64,000 nt of DNA from Franconibacter pulveris DSM 19144 (GTDB taxonomy: Bacteria > Pseudomonadota > Gammaproteobacteria > Enterobacterales > Enterobacteriaceae): positions 358,679-422,678 of the forward strand of contig KK211224.1 of the NCBI GenBank assembly GCA_000621185.1, given 5' to 3'. This document shows, piece by piece, positions 20,171 through 32,490 of the stretch. The notes below the pieces were generated by a model. That model was not told the DNA's origin. It made no database searches and saw only the letters and a program-made list of their open reading frames with translations. Each line of letters begins with the position of its first letter. Within the stretch, counting starts at the first letter, position 1. Made by a program: the position numbers and the translations under genes.

Positions 20171-23044
20171 ATGACCCAGACCCTGAGCCAGCTGGAAAAC
20201 CGCGAAGCCTTTATCGAACGCCACATCGGCCCCTCTGCTTCGCAACAGCAGGAGATGCTGCGCACCGTTGGCGCGGACTCGCTGAATGCGCTGACCGCGC
20301 AAATCGTTCCCGCCGACATCCAACTGACCGCGCCGCCGTTTATCGGCGAAGCCGCCACCGAGTTCGCCGCGCTGGCGGAGCTGAAAGCCATCGCCAGCCG
20401 CAACAAGCGTTTTAAAAGCTATATCGGGATGGGCTATACCGCCGTTCATACGCCGCCGGTCATCCTGCGCAATATGCTGGAGAACCCGGGCTGGTACACC
20501 GCCTACACCCCTTACCAGCCGGAAGTGTCGCAGGGACGTCTTGAAGCGCTGCTGAATTTCCAGCAGGTTACGCTGGATCTCACCGGGCTCGATATTGCCT
20601 CCGCCTCACTGCTCGACGAAGCGACCGCTGCCGCCGAAGCGATGGCGATGGCTAAGCGCGTCAGCAAGCTTAAAGGCGCGAACCGCTTCTTCGTGGCGCA
20701 GGATATTCATCCGCAGACGCTGGACGTGGTGCGCACCCGCGCGGAAACGTTCGGCTTTGAGGTTATCGTCGATGAGCCGGGCAAGGCGCTGGATCATCAG
20801 GATATTTTCGGCGTGCTGCTGCAACAGGTGGGTACCACTGGTGAAGTGCATGATTACGGCCCGCTGATTGAAAAACTGAAAGCGCGCAATGTGATTGTCA
20901 GCGTGGCGGCGGATTTTATGGCGCTGGTGCTGCTTACGGCGCCGGGCAAACAGGGCGCCGATATTGTGTTCGGCTCCGCCCAGCGTTTCGGCGTGCCGAT
21001 GGGCTACGGCGGCCCGCACGCGGCGTTCTTCGCGGCGAAAGACGAATTTAAGCGTTCTATGCCAGGCCGCATCATCGGCGTTTCCAAAGACGCGGCGGGC
21101 AACACCGCGCTGCGCATGGCGATGCAGACCCGCGAGCAGCATATCCGCCGCGAAAAAGCGAACTCCAACATCTGTACTTCACAGGTGCTGCTTGCCAACA
21201 TCGCGAGCCTTTACGCCGTTTTCCACGGACCGAAGGGCCTCAAGCGCATCGCCAGCCGCATTCACCGCTTCACCGATATTCTGGCGGTAGGGCTGCAGCA
21301 TAAAGGGCTGAAGCTGCGTCATAGCACCTGGTTCGACACGCTGTGCGTGGAAGTGGCCGATAAAGCCGCCGTGCTGGCGCGCGCGCAGGCCGCCGAGGTT
21401 AACCTTCGCAGCGACATTCTGAACGCCGTGGGCGTTACGCTTGATGAAACCACTACTCGCGAAGATGTGCTGCGTCTGTTCAGCGTGCTGCTTGGCGACA
21501 ACCACGGTCTGGATATCGACGCGCTGGATAAAGACGTGGCGCTCGACAGCCGCTCCATCCCGCAGGCGATGCTGCGCGAAGACGACATCCTCACCCATCC
21601 GGTCTTTAATCGCTACCACAGCGAAACCGAGATGATGCGCTACATGCATTCGCTCGAGCGTAAAGATCTGGCGCTGAACCAGGCGATGATCCCGCTGGGT
21701 TCCTGCACCATGAAGCTGAACGCCGCGGCGGAAATGATTCCCATCACCTGGCCGGAGTTCGCCGAACTGCATCCGTTCTGCCCGGCGGAGCAGGCCGAAG
21801 GCTACCATATGATGATTGGCCAGCTTTCCGAGTGGCTGGTGAAGCTGACGGGCTACGACGCGCTGTGCATGCAGCCGAACTCCGGCGCGCAGGGGGAATA
21901 CGCCGGCCTGCTGGCGATTCGCCATTATCATGAAAGCCGCAACGAAGGCGCGCGCGATATTTGTCTTATCCCGAGCTCCGCGCACGGCACCAACCCGGCT
22001 TCCGCACAGATGGCGGGAATGGAAGTGGTGGTCGTGGCTTGCGACAAGCAGGGCAATATCGACCTTGCCGATCTGCGCGAGAAGGCGGAGCAGGCGGGCG
22101 ATAAACTCTCCTGCATCATGGTCACTTACCCGTCCACGCACGGCGTGTATGAAGAGACTATCCGTGAAGTATGCGAAATCGTTCATCAGTATGGCGGCCA
22201 GGTTTATCTCGACGGCGCGAACATGAACGCCCAGGTGGGCATCACGTCACCGGGCCATATCGGCGCGGACGTTTCCCACCTCAACCTGCATAAAACCTTC
22301 TGCATTCCGCACGGCGGCGGCGGGCCGGGCATGGGGCCGATTGGCGTGAAAGCGCACCTGGCGCCGTTCGTGCCGGGCCACAGCGTGGTGCAGATTGAAG
22401 GAATGCTGACCCGCCAGGGCGCGGTTTCCGCCGCGCCTTTCGGCAGCGCCTCAATTCTGCCTATCAGCTGGATGTATATTCGCATGATGGGGTCTGAAGG
22501 GCTGAAGCAGGCAAGCCAGGTGGCTATTCTGAACGCCAACTACATCGCCACGCGCCTGAAATCGGCCTATCCGGTGCTTTATACCGGGCGCGAGGGGCAT
22601 GTGGCGCACGAGTGTATTCTCGACATCCGTCCGCTTAAAGAAGAGACCGGCATCAGCGAGCTGGATATCGCCAAACGTCTCATCGATTACGGCTTCCACG
22701 CGCCGACGATGTCTTTCCCGGTGGCGGGCACGCTGATGGTGGAGCCGACGGAATCAGAAAGCAAAGCTGAGCTGGACCGCTTTATCGACGCGATGCTGGC
22801 TATCCGCATGGAGATTGACCGCGTGGCGAAAGGGGAGTGGCCGGCGGACGATAACCCGCTGGTTAACGCGCCGCACGTTCAGCACGAGCTGGTGGAAGAG
22901 TGGGCGCATCCCTATAGCCGTGAACGGGCGGCTTTCCCGGCAGGCTTTGGCAACAAATACTGGCCGACGGTTAAACGTCTGGACGACGTTTACGGCGACC
23001 GCAACCTGTTCTGCTCCTGCGTGCCGATGAGCGAATACCAGTAA
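20171..23044 (+). CDS. gcvP: Glycine dehydrogenase (decarboxylating), P protein
   Basis: Pyridoxal-phosphate enzyme that decarboxylates glycine and passes the aminomethyl group to GcvH. The 957 residues are the E. coli length when started at the ATG at 20171 ([14 protein letters not shown]). The protein is a fused two-half type I PLP enzyme. The cofactor lysine lies in [17 protein letters not shown] in the C-terminal half, and the glycine-rich [13 protein letters not shown] follows. It is the last gene of gcvTHP, closed by a clear terminator. Confidence 0.97.
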   Translation: MTQTLSQLENREAFIERHIGPSASQQQEMLRTVGADSLNALTAQIVPADIQLTAPPFIGEAATEFAALAELKAIASRNKRFKSYIGMGYTAVHTPPVILRNMLENPGWYTAYTPYQPEVSQGRLEALLNFQQVTLDLTGLDIASASLLDEATAAAEAMAMAKRVSKLKGANRFFVAQDIHPQTLDVVRTRAETFGFEVIVDEPGKALDHQDIFGVLLQQVGTTGEVHDYGPLIEKLKARNVIVSVAADFMALVLLTAPGKQGADIVFGSAQRFGVPMGYGGPHAAFFAAKDEFKRSMPGRIIGVSKDAAGNTALRMAMQTREQHIRREKANSNICTSQVLLANIASLYAVFHGPKGLKRIASRIHRFTDILAVGLQHKGLKLRHSTWFDTLCVEVADKAAVLARAQAAEVNLRSDILNAVGVTLDETTTREDVLRLFSVLLGDNHGLDIDALDKDVALDSRSIPQAMLREDDILTHPVFNRYHSETEMMRYMHSLERKDLALNQAMIPLGSCTMKLNAAAEMIPITWPEFAELHPFCPAEQAEGYHMMIGQLSEWLVKLTGYDALCMQPNSGAQGEYAGLLAIRHYHESRNEGARDICLIPSSAHGTNPASAQMAGMEVVVVACDKQGNIDLADLREKAEQAGDKLSCIMVTYPSTHGVYEETIREVCEIVHQYGGQVYLDGANMNAQVGITSPGHIGADVSHLNLHKTFCIPHGGGGPGMGPIGVKAHLAPFVPGHSVVQIEGMLTRQGAVSAAPFGSASILPISWMYIRMMGSEGLKQASQVAILNANYIATRLKSAYPVLYTGREGHVAHECILDIRPLKEETGISELDIAKRLIDYGFHAPTMSFPVAGTLMVEPTESESKAELDRFIDAMLAIRMEIDRVAKGEWPADDNPLVNAPHVQHELVEEWAHPYSRERAAFPAGFGNKYWPTVKRLDDVYGDRNLFCSCVPMSEYQ

Positions 23045-23063
23045 TTCCGGCAAGAGGATGACG

Positions 23064-23090
23064 AAGGGCGCTGCGGCGCCCTTTTTTATT
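23064..23090 (+). terminator. Intrinsic terminator of the gcv operon
   Basis: Eight-base stem (23064-23071 with 23076-23083), four-base loop and a T run, starting 20 bases after the gcvP stop and running into the kptA stop codon on the other strand. Confidence 0.85.
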
Positions 23091-23628
23091 CGAAAGCGAT
23101 AAATTCAGCGGGTACCGCGCGGGTCAGCCAGACGCCGTTATCCGCCTGATGAAACGCGTAGCCTTGCTGATGCATATCGCTGGCGTTGATTTTCAGCACA
23201 ACCGGTTTGCCGTGGCGCACGCCAACAGCGACGGCGGTCGCTTCATCGCCTGAAAGGTGCACGTAATGACGCGAACCGGCCACCAGCCCCTGCTGGCGAA
23301 TGCTTTCAAGAAAACGGGTGGCGGTGCCGTGGTAAAGCGTCCCGGGAGGCGTTTTTTCCTCCCACTGAATAGCTACCTGTTTTGTAGAGTGGCCCTGCAC
23401 GGCGCGAATGTGTAGTTTGTCAGCAGTTAACGCAAAGCGTTTTTTGTCGTTATCCTGCACCACCGCCTCAATCAGCTCGGGCGTAAGATGCTTGCCCGCT
23501 TTAGCGGCGCGCATTATCAGTTCATCCACCGAAGCCCAGCCTTCGGTATCCAGTTGCAAACCGATGGACTCGGGCTGGTGGCGCAAAACGTAGCTTAAAA
23601 ATTTGCTGATGTCGGCGTGTGATTTCAT
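23086..23628 (-). CDS. kptA: RNA 2'-phosphotransferase KptA
   Basis: Tpt1/KptA family enzyme that removes an internal RNA 2'-phosphate using NAD+, yielding ADP-ribose 1'',2''-cyclic phosphate. The 180 residues contain the family hallmarks: [15 protein letters not shown] near the N-terminus, [12 protein letters not shown] and LYHGT of the ADP-ribosyltransferase-like fold, and YVHLS. Bacteria have no classical tRNA splicing route that makes such phosphates, so the natural substrate is unknown. It is a single gene, convergent with gcvP and divergent from ygfF; E. coli has a homologue at another locus. Confidence 0.93.
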   Translation of the reverse strand: MKSHADISKFLSYVLRHQPESIGLQLDTEGWASVDELIMRAAKAGKHLTPELIEAVVQDNDKKRFALTADKLHIRAVQGHSTKQVAIQWEEKTPPGTLYHGTATRFLESIRQQGLVAGSRHYVHLSGDEATAVAVGVRHGKPVVLKINASDMHQQGYAFHQADNGVWLTRAVPAEFIAFE

Positions 23629-23730
23629 CGCTTTACCTGTGTCTGTTTTCCTGCACTCAAGCCTTATGGCTGCGGCGCTGCTCTTAATAAAAGCATCGCC
23701 GATACGTCCCCAAATAAAAAGGAGAAAAGC

Positions 23731-24474
23731 ATGTCTGTTGCACTTATCACCGGCGCCAGCCGCGGCATTGGCCGGGCCACGGCGCTATTGCTGGCCGCGC
23801 AGGGCTATAAGGTTGTGGTGAATTACCATAAAAACGCGCAGGCGGCGCAGGAGGTGGTAGAGGCCATCCACGCGAAAGGCGGCGAGGCGCTGGCGGTGCA
23901 GGCGGATATTGCGGACGAGGCTCAGGTCATGGCGATGTTTGCGCAGATAGATGCGCTTAACCAGCCGCTCGGCGCGCTGGTGAATAACGCGGGGATTCTT
24001 TTCACGCAGTGCCGCGTTGAGGAGCTTACCGCTGAGCGGATTAACAACGTGCTGATGACCAACGTCACCGGCTACTTTCTCTGCTGTCGCGAAGCGGTAA
24101 AGCGCATGGCGCATCACCACGGCGGCAAAGGCGGAGCTATTGTTAACGTTTCGTCGGCGGCCTCAAGGCTTGGCGCGCCCGGCGAATATGTTGATTACGC
24201 GGCGTCTAAAGGCGCGGTGGATACGCTTACTACCGGGCTTGCGCTAGAGGTCGCGGGGCAGGGCATCCGCGTAAACTGCGTGCGGCCGGGGCTCATTTAT
24301 ACCGAAATGCACGCTTGCGGCGGCGAGCCGGGACGGGTGGACAGAGTAAAATCAAGCCTGCCAATGCAGCGCGGCGGCCAGCCGGAAGAAGTGGCGGAGG
24401 CCATTGCCTGGTTGCTTAGCGAGAAAGCCTCTTACGTGACGGGAAGCTTTATTGAACTGGCGGGCGGGAAGTAG
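23731..24474 (+). CDS. ygfF: SDR-family oxidoreductase YgfF
   Basis: NAD(P)-dependent short-chain dehydrogenase of 247 residues with an unknown substrate. The cofactor motif TGASRGIG is at residues 7-14, followed by NNAGI, the catalytic Ser in VSSAASRLG and the YxxxK motif in [11 protein letters not shown]. The C-terminus ends [14 protein letters not shown]. It is very similar to E. coli YgfF, which lies between gcvP and bglA in the same order. AAGGAG stands eight bases before the ATG. Confidence 0.92.
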   Translation: MSVALITGASRGIGRATALLLAAQGYKVVVNYHKNAQAAQEVVEAIHAKGGEALAVQADIADEAQVMAMFAQIDALNQPLGALVNNAGILFTQCRVEELTAERINNVLMTNVTGYFLCCREAVKRMAHHHGGKGGAIVNVSSAASRLGAPGEYVDYAASKGAVDTLTTGLALEVAGQGIRVNCVRPGLIYTEMHACGGEPGRVDRVKSSLPMQRGGQPEEVAEAIAWLLSEKASYVTGSFIELAGGK

Positions 24475-24592
24475 GCGGAATTGAGCGTTCGCGGAGCTAT
24501 GGCGGCGCTTCGCTCACTCGCTTCACAGGGAATAAACCCACAGAGTGGGTAAACGTTGTATCGCTGTCCAGCATACTGAATAAGCGACAGTC

Positions 24593-24618
24593 GTCTCTCT
24601 CCCGATGGGGAGAGAGAC
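24593..24618. repeat. Perfect 11-base palindromic element
   Basis: GTCTCTCTCCC/GGGAGAGAGAC with a four-base loop, in the gap between convergent ygfF and bglA. No T run follows on either strand, so it is more like a short dispersed intergenic palindrome than a standard terminator. A related CT/AG-rich imperfect palindrome is at 47764-47789. Confidence 0.55.
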
Positions 24619-24627
24619 GCGCGAAAG

Positions 24628-26121
<1,494 letters not shown>

Positions 26122-26220
26122 TTAACGTTTAATGCGAGTCTAACAAAGGGAATTGTAAAGTCACGATATAACAAATAGTGGATAACGTGACTTGTTACAA
26201 ATGAAAAACAGCCTGTTTTT

Positions 26221-26955
26221 TTACGCCAGTTTTTTCGCCATTTTTCGGCCCAGCGTCTCGAGAATATAAATTACCGGCACCTGCGTGGTAATATCATACA
26301 CGCCGGCAATGCGGGTTTGCGGCACGTGCCAGGAGAGGTTGAAATCGGCAAGCTTTGCCAGCGACGAGTTGTCGTGGCTGGTAATAGAGAGCACCTTGCA
26401 GCGGTGAAGGCTGAACTGGCTAGCGAAACGCAGGATCTCCGCAGTTTCGCCGGAAACGGAAAGGACGATAGCCAGCGCATTTTTGGCCATGTCATTGGTG
26501 ACGGGGAAATAAGGGTCGTCAATATGGTTGCTGAATTTCCCGACGTTGGAGAAAAAGCGCGCGCCATATTTCGCCAGAGCGCCAGAGGTACCCGCACCGA
26601 CAAAAATAACGCGCTCAGAAGAGAGAATAATATCGACCGCGCGGTCGAGCAGATTATCGAATTCCTCATTATTAACACTTCTGAAAAAACTGATGATTTC
26701 GCTGGCGCCGAAATTAGTCTGCTGAGGTTCGTTCTGTTCTAAATATAATTTAAAGCGTACGCGAAATTCGGAATAGCCTTCGCAGTTAAGCTTGCGGCAA
26801 AAGCGCAGCACCGTGGTCGTGGAGACGCCAGCCGCGTCCGCCAGCTCGCGAATGGTCATATACATCACTTTGTCGCGGTTTTTGATGACAAAGTTATAAA
26901 CCCCCATCTCCAGATTATTGAGGCTGGCGATAGCGGAGTGGGTAAACATCGTCAC
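26221..26955 (-). CDS. RpiR/MurR-family transcriptional regulator
   Basis: A 244-residue regulator with an N-terminal HTH_6 domain ([22 protein letters not shown], near residues 34-55) and a C-terminal SIS sugar-phosphate-binding domain ([20 protein letters not shown], then [10 protein letters not shown]). It lies 159 bases upstream of bglA in the same direction, so it probably senses a phosphosugar and controls bglA; this is inference. The start is either GTG 26955, with AAGGA ten bases upstream, or ATG 26949. It is not found at this place in E. coli K-12. Confidence 0.85.
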   Translation of the reverse strand: MTMFTHSAIASLNNLEMGVYNFVIKNRDKVMYMTIRELADAAGVSTTTVLRFCRKLNCEGYSEFRVRFKLYLEQNEPQQTNFGASEIISFFRSVNNEEFDNLLDRAVDIILSSERVIFVGAGTSGALAKYGARFFSNVGKFSNHIDDPYFPVTNDMAKNALAIVLSVSGETAEILRFASQFSLHRCKVLSITSHDNSSLAKLADFNLSWHVPQTRIAGVYDITTQVPVIYILETLGRKMAKKLA

Positions 26956-27117
26956 GGGCGGGGCTTCCTTCGCGTAATGGCTGACAGCAGCATCTGCTCA
27001 ACATATATCTTATGCTGCCATAAATCCCCACCGGGCGCGCCATTCTTTCGTTTGCGGATGCATAACCCGCGGCTGACGCTTATGATGTTTTTTTGCTTTT
27101 CGCCTGAGGAGAGACTG

Positions 27118-27429
27118 TTGCAAAACGACATTACCTTTTTCGCCCGCTTTGAGCCGGATATTCTGGCCGGGCGTAAAACCATCACTATCCGCGATGCAGC
27201 CGAATCGCATTTCCAGCCAGGCCAGCGCCTGCGCACCGGACGCTATGAAGATAATGGCTATTTCTGCACGCTTGAAGTTATCAGCACCACGCCAGTCGCG
27301 CTTAACGAGCTGAACGACGAGCATGCGCGCCAGGAAAATATGACGCTCGCTGAACTCCGGCAGGTGATAGCAGAGATATACCCTGGTCTGAACGAACTTT
27401 ATGTGATTGCTTTTAAGCGGATTTCATAG
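27118..27429 (+). CDS. yqfB: N4-acetylcytidine amidohydrolase YqfB (ASCH domain)
   Basis: Small ASCH-fold enzyme shown in E. coli to hydrolyse N4-acetylcytidine. A TTG start at 27118 is preferred: it follows TGAGGAGAG and gives [20 protein letters not shown], and the 103 residues are exactly the E. coli length. The open frame extends much further upstream, but that part is not conserved. The conserved KTITIRD and the second-half signature [18 protein letters not shown] are visible. It is divergent from the RpiR-type regulator and lies upstream of trhA. Confidence 0.9.
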   Translation: MQNDITFFARFEPDILAGRKTITIRDAAESHFQPGQRLRTGRYEDNGYFCTLEVISTTPVALNELNDEHARQENMTLAELRQVIAEIYPGLNELYVIAFKRIS

Positions 27430-27574
27430 CACAGCTGTAAGCTCTGAATCTGCTTTAAAGGTGCGATGCCTAAAGCGAAGCGGCGCGTTTACGACAGGTA
27501 ACAGATTTATTTTAGCTAACAGGTGTTCACTGAAATCATTCTCAGTTAGGCTATGCATGTCGTCTGTTTTTTGA

Positions 27575-28249
<675 letters not shown>

Positions 28250-28255
28250 CGCTAA

Positions 28256-28277
28256 CCCCCTCGCGTGGGCGAGGGGG
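28256..28277. terminator. GC hairpin between trhA and ygfZ
   Basis: Nine-base stem (28256-28264 with 28269-28277), four-base loop, seven bases after the trhA stop and between convergent genes. Only weak T stretches flank it, so termination is likely but not certain. Confidence 0.5.
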
Positions 28278-28285
28278 CTTCAGAC

Positions 28286-29272
28286 TCAGGCTTCTTCCAG
28301 CGAATAAGGCAGCGGTTCGATAGCCAGCGTATGGCTGCTCTCGTCGCGAACGCGGAATACGCTGCCGCTTTCCATGTCGTTATTCATCACTGCCTGCACC
28401 AGCAAACGGCCGTCGTCGAGTTGCACTGCTGCCAGTACAGTCCCGGTGCGACGCCAGTTTTCGCCCATCTGCAGCTCAAGGTCTTCGCCCGCCTGCGGCA
28501 CGCGGCTCGCTTTGCCCGCCAGATACCACAGCGCGCGCTTGTTAGCGCCGCGGAATTTTGCCCGCGCCACCATCTCCTGACCGGTATAGCAGCCTTTCTT
28601 AAAGCTGATGCCGCCCAGCGCCTGGATATTGGTCGCTTGCGGAATAAACTGCGCGCTGTTGGCGTCGTCAATCACCGGATACCCGGCTTCAATATCCAGC
28701 GCCAGCCATTGTTGACTGGCGTTAAGCTGCGCTTCGCCGCGCAGCTTTTCCGTAATATCGCTGGCGGTGGTTTTATCCGTTACCAGCAGAAAACGCTCGG
28801 CCGGCAGGTTGAACCACAGCAGTGTGGTAGCCCCTTCGCGCACGACCTGATTTTGTTCATCCGGCAGGACGCTAAAAAGGTTAGCCAGCGCTGCACGCGC
28901 CTGAAAACCCGCCACGCCCAACAGCACCGCTTCCTTATCTTCGGCGATAGCCACTTTGGAGAACACCGCGTATTTTTTCAGCTGCGCCAGTTGATTATCC
29001 TGCACGCTGCGGCGAACAATCCAGGCGAACCCTTCGCCATGGCGAAACAGGCGCAGGTTGCTCCACATTTTGCCCTTTGCGTCGCAGTGCGCCGCCAGCA
29101 AGTGTTGGTTTTCAGCCAGGTGGGCCACGTCCGCCGTCACCTGACCTTGCAGATACTTTTCGCTGTCGGCGCCAGTGAGGGTTGAGAGCGCCCAGTCATC
29201 CAGAGAGATAAGCGTCAGCGGCAGGCGCGCTGCGGCGGCGGGCTGACGCGGAGGAAATGGAGTGAATGCCAT
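28286..29272 (-). CDS. ygfZ: tRNA-modifying and Fe-S cluster assembly protein YgfZ
   Basis: Folate-dependent protein of the GcvT-like fold needed for activity of some Fe-S enzymes such as MiaB. The 328 residues compare with 326 in E. coli. The diagnostic [17 protein letters not shown] with its key cysteine lies near residues 226-242, and [15 protein letters not shown] is at the N-terminus. It is divergent from sdhE, as in E. coli. Confidence 0.95.
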   Translation of the reverse strand: MAFTPFPPRQPAAAARLPLTLISLDDWALSTLTGADSEKYLQGQVTADVAHLAENQHLLAAHCDAKGKMWSNLRLFRHGEGFAWIVRRSVQDNQLAQLKKYAVFSKVAIAEDKEAVLLGVAGFQARAALANLFSVLPDEQNQVVREGATTLLWFNLPAERFLLVTDKTTASDITEKLRGEAQLNASQQWLALDIEAGYPVIDDANSAQFIPQATNIQALGGISFKKGCYTGQEMVARAKFRGANKRALWYLAGKASRVPQAGEDLELQMGENWRRTGTVLAAVQLDDGRLLVQAVMNNDMESGSVFRVRDESSHTLAIEPLPYSLEEA

Positions 29273-29554
29273 AACAATAAAGTCCCAGGTTGCTTACGCG
29301 AAATTACGTTCACGCTAGAGGTGCGATAACCACATATTGTTAAAGAGGCTGCGGACAATGCAAGTCTTTTGATATCCCCTTTCGTGCGCTTAAAGAAGAA
29401 GAGGGAGATGCCTCGCAGCAAAAGTAAATTGTTGCGCAAGGAAATTATTTTCCTGGATAACGCTTCGCAATTCGCAACATTCCTGTCAAAGGCGGAGAAA
29501 AAAAGCGGTACACTAGCAGCCGTCTTCTAAAAGCGGTTAAGCGGGAATATGCAC

Positions 29555-29821
29555 ATGGACATCAATAACAAAGCCCGAATCCACTGGGCATGCCGTCGCG
29601 GTATGCGCGAACTTGATATCTCTATCATGCCGTTCTTCGAGTATGAATATGACACGCTGAGCGATGAGGATAAGCGGCTGTTTATCCGTCTTCTTGAATG
29701 CGACGATCCTGATTTATTTAACTGGCTGATGAACCACGGCAAGCCTGCGGATGCGGAATTAGCGCGGATGGTGCAGTTAATCCAGACACGGAATCAGGAA
29801 CGTGGTCCTGTGGCAATCTGA
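29555..29821 (+). CDS. sdhE: FAD assembly factor SdhE
   Basis: Chaperone that helps covalent attachment of FAD to SdhA and FrdA. Starting at the ATG at 29555 gives [20 protein letters not shown] and 88 residues as in E. coli. GCGGGA is eight bases before it, whereas the ATG at 29549 is too close to that site. The conserved RRGM(R)E(L)D motif that contacts the flavoprotein is intact. ygfX begins 20 bases before its stop. Confidence 0.95.
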   Translation: MDINNKARIHWACRRGMRELDISIMPFFEYEYDTLSDEDKRLFIRLLECDDPDLFNWLMNHGKPADAELARMVQLIQTRNQERGPVAI

Positions 29822-30218
29822 TTTACGCGTCTCGTGGCGAGCGCAGTGGCTTTCGCTGCTACTCCACGGCCTTGTTGCCGCAGCGATTTTGCTGTTGCCC
29901 TGGCCGCTGAGCTATATGCCGGTCTGGCTGCTGTTGCTCTCGCTGGTGGTATTTGACTGCGTGCGCAGCCAGCGGCGCATTAACGCCTGTCAGGGCGAGG
30001 TGAAGCTCACTGCCGATTATCGCCTGCGCTGGCAAGGAGTAGAGTGGGAAATCGGCGATTCGCCATGGATGCTCAACAGCGGCATGATGCTGCGTTTGCG
30101 GGATGAACAAACTGCGCGTCGCCAGCATCTGTGGCTGGCGGCAGACAGCATGACGGAAGGCGAGTGGCGCGATTTACGGCGCTTATTGCTGCAACGCCCG
30201 GGCCACCCTTGCTCCTGA
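29802..30218 (+). CDS. ygfX: Small membrane protein YgfX (CptA)
   Basis: Inner-membrane protein with two hydrophobic segments (about residues 16-34 and 40-52). In E. coli it has been proposed as the toxin of an unusual pair with SdhE (CptAB), acting on cytoskeletal proteins, though that role is disputed. The GTG start at 29802 overlaps sdhE by 20 bases and gives [20 protein letters not shown], matching the E. coli N-terminus; 138 residues against 135. The C-terminal [20 protein letters not shown] is conserved. Confidence 0.92.
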   Translation: MVLWQSDLRVSWRAQWLSLLLHGLVAAAILLLPWPLSYMPVWLLLLSLVVFDCVRSQRRINACQGEVKLTADYRLRWQGVEWEIGDSPWMLNSGMMLRLRDEQTARRQHLWLAADSMTEGEWRDLRRLLLQRPGHPCS

Positions 30219-30225
30219 AACGGTC

Positions 30226-30747
30226 TCAGGCGAACTGTTCAGCCATTTCGCCCAGAATTTGCTCGCACCAGTTTTCGATGCGGCTTTCGCTTAAGTCATA
30301 CTGGTTCGTTTCATCCAGCGCCAGGCCGACGAACAGCTGGCCTTCGGCAATTACCGGCTTATTGCTGGTAAACTCATACCCTTCGGTAGGCCAGTAGCCG
30401 ATAAACTTAACGCCTTTCGGGGCGAGTTTATCGTGCAGCATGCCGAGGGCGTCCAGGAACCATTCGCCATACCCCAGTTGGTCGCCCATACCGTAAAGCG
30501 CCACGATTTTGCCCTCAAGGGCGAGGCTGTCGAGCCGATCCCAGACGGCTTCCCAGTCTTCCTGAAGTTCGCCGAAATCCCAGGTAGGAATGCCGAGGAT
30601 CAGCACGTCATACTGCTCCATCAACGTGGGCGAGTCATCTTTAAGGTTATGCAGCGTTACCAGCTCAGGGCCAATAATATCGCGTATTTTTTCAGCCGCC
30701 ATTTCGGTGTAGCAGGTGCTGGAACCATAAAAAAGACCAATGTTCAT
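30226..30747 (-). CDS. fldB: Flavodoxin 2
   Basis: FMN-binding electron carrier, the second flavodoxin of enterobacteria, of 173 residues as in E. coli. The FMN phosphate-binding loop [14 protein letters not shown] begins near residue 9, and the [14 protein letters not shown] and [12 protein letters not shown] flavin loops follow. It is convergent with ygfX (seven bases between stops) and divergent from xerD. Confidence 0.96.
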   Translation of the reverse strand: MNIGLFYGSSTCYTEMAAEKIRDIIGPELVTLHNLKDDSPTLMEQYDVLILGIPTWDFGELQEDWEAVWDRLDSLALEGKIVALYGMGDQLGYGEWFLDALGMLHDKLAPKGVKFIGYWPTEGYEFTSNKPVIAEGQLFVGLALDETNQYDLSESRIENWCEQILGEMAEQFA

Positions 30748-30848
30748 AGCGGTAACTTCTCATTTCTTCATCTGCAGAGGCGCCAGTGTACCAGATCCCG
30801 TCTGCTATCAGGCATAATGGCGCGACCCAGGCGAAAGGCGGAAAAGCG

Positions 30849-31745
30849 ATGGAACAAGATTTAGCTCGTATAGAACAGTTTCTCGACGCGCTCTGGCTTG
30901 AGAAAAATCTCGCCCAGAACAGCCTGAGCGCCTACCGGCGAGACCTGACCATGGTAGCGCAGTGGCTGCATCACCGGGGGTTGACGTTGCTCACCGCCCA
31001 GCGTGACGATCTACAGGCGCTGCTTGCCGAAAGGGTGGACGGCGGCTATAAAGCGACCAGCTCCGCCAGGATGCTGAGCGCTATGCGCCGTCTTTTCCAG
31101 CATCTTTACCGTGAAAAAGCGCGTGCGGATGACCCAAGCGCCATGCTCGCCTCGCCCAAACTGCCGCAGCGGTTGCCTAAAGATCTCAGCGAGGCGCAGG
31201 TTGAACGCCTGCTGCAGGCGCCGGTGGTGGATCAGCCGATTGAACTACGTGATAAAGCAATGCTCGAAGTGCTGTACGCCACCGGGCTTCGCGTGTCGGA
31301 GCTGGTGGGGCTGACCATGAGCGATGTTAGCCTTCGCCAGGGCGTGGTGCGGGTTATCGGCAAGGGCAATAAAGAGCGGCTGGTGCCGCTTGGCGAAGAG
31401 GCAGTCTACTGGCTTGAACAGTATCTGGCGCATGGGCGCCCCTGGTTGCTGAACGGTCAGTCGCTGGATGTGCTTTTTCCCAGCAGCCGCGCCCAGCAAA
31501 TGACGCGCCAGACCTTCTGGCATCGCATCAAGCATTATGCTCAACTGGCCGGTATCGACAGCGAAAAATTATCGCCGCACGTTTTACGTCATGCTTTTGC
31601 CACGCATCTGCTCAACCACGGCGCGGATTTGCGCGTAGTGCAGATGCTGCTGGGGCACAGCGACCTTTCCACCACGCAGATTTACACTCATGTGGCGACG
31701 GAACGGCTGCGGCAACTTCATCAACAGCACCACCCGCGGGCGTGA
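30849..31745 (+). CDS. xerD: Tyrosine recombinase XerD
   Basis: Acts with XerC at dif to resolve chromosome dimers, under FtsK control. The ATG at 30849 gives MEQDLARIEQFLDALWLEKN and 298 residues, the E. coli length; 21 codons of upstream open frame are not conserved. The N-terminal SAM-like domain is followed by the catalytic domain with ATGLRVSEL (Arg), IGKGNKERLVPL (Lys), LSPHVLRHAFATHLL (His, Arg) and LGHSDLSTTQIYTHV (His, Tyr nucleophile). It is followed 22 bases later by dsbC. Confidence 0.97.
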   Translation: MEQDLARIEQFLDALWLEKNLAQNSLSAYRRDLTMVAQWLHHRGLTLLTAQRDDLQALLAERVDGGYKATSSARMLSAMRRLFQHLYREKARADDPSAMLASPKLPQRLPKDLSEAQVERLLQAPVVDQPIELRDKAMLEVLYATGLRVSELVGLTMSDVSLRQGVVRVIGKGNKERLVPLGEEAVYWLEQYLAHGRPWLLNGQSLDVLFPSSRAQQMTRQTFWHRIKHYAQLAGIDSEKLSPHVLRHAFATHLLNHGADLRVVQMLLGHSDLSTTQIYTHVATERLRQLHQQHHPRA

Positions 31746-31767
31746 GTGCGATATCCAAGGATCGATT

Positions 31768-32487
31768 ATGAAAAAACAGGTTTTACTGCTCTCTTTTCTG
31801 GCGGCGACGCTTTCCAGCTTCGCGCATGCCGATGACGCCGTTATCCGGCAGTCGCTGGCGAAGCTTGGCGTACAGGGAGCGGAAATCCAGCCCTCTCCGC
31901 TGCCGGGCATGAAAACCGTGCTGACGGAAAGCGGCGTGCTTTACGTGACTGAAGACGGCAAGCAGATGATCCAGGGGCCGCTTTATGACGTCAGCGGCGC
32001 GCAGCCGGTTAATGTCACCAACCAGCTGCTGCTTGGTAAGCTCAATGCGCTTGAAAAAGAGATGATCGTTTATAAAGCGCCCCAGCAGCAGCATGTGATT
32101 ACCGTCTTTACCGATATCACCTGCGGCTACTGCCACAAGCTGCATGAAGAGATGAAAGACTACAACGCGCTGGGTATCACCGTGCGTTATCTCGCTTTCC
32201 CGCGCCAGGGGCTGCAAAGCCAGGCGGAAAAAGATATGCAGGCTATCTGGTGCGCCAAAGATCGCAATAAAGCCTTTGATAACGCGATGAACAGCGGGCA
32301 GACGGCCCCGGCCAGCTGCGATATGAACATCGCTAAACATTACTCGCTGGGCGTGCAGTTTGGCGTTCAGGGTACGCCCGCGATTGTGCTGAGCAACGGT
32401 TACGTTGTGCCGGGCTACCAGGGGCCGAAAGAGATGAAAGCTTTCCTGAATGAACATGATAAGCCGTTAAAGGCAGGTGGGCAGTAA
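31768..32487 (+). CDS. dsbC: Periplasmic disulfide isomerase DsbC
   Basis: Homodimeric thiol-disulfide isomerase that corrects wrong disulfides, kept reduced by DsbD. The ATG at 31768 gives a signal peptide (MKKQVLLLSFLAATL) with cleavage after AHA, leaving DDAVIRQSL. The N-terminal dimerisation domain is followed by a thioredoxin fold with active site CGYC and the cis-Pro loop GTPAIV. It is 239 residues against 236 in E. coli. It is the middle gene of xerD-dsbC-recJ, three bases before recJ. Confidence 0.97.
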   Translation: MKKQVLLLSFLAATLSSFAHADDAVIRQSLAKLGVQGAEIQPSPLPGMKTVLTESGVLYVTEDGKQMIQGPLYDVSGAQPVNVTNQLLLGKLNALEKEMIVYKAPQQQHVITVFTDITCGYCHKLHEEMKDYNALGITVRYLAFPRQGLQSQAEKDMQAIWCAKDRNKAFDNAMNSGQTAPASCDMNIAKHYSLGVQFGVQGTPAIVLSNGYVVPGYQGPKEMKAFLNEHDKPLKAGGQ

Positions 32488-32490
32488 CGG

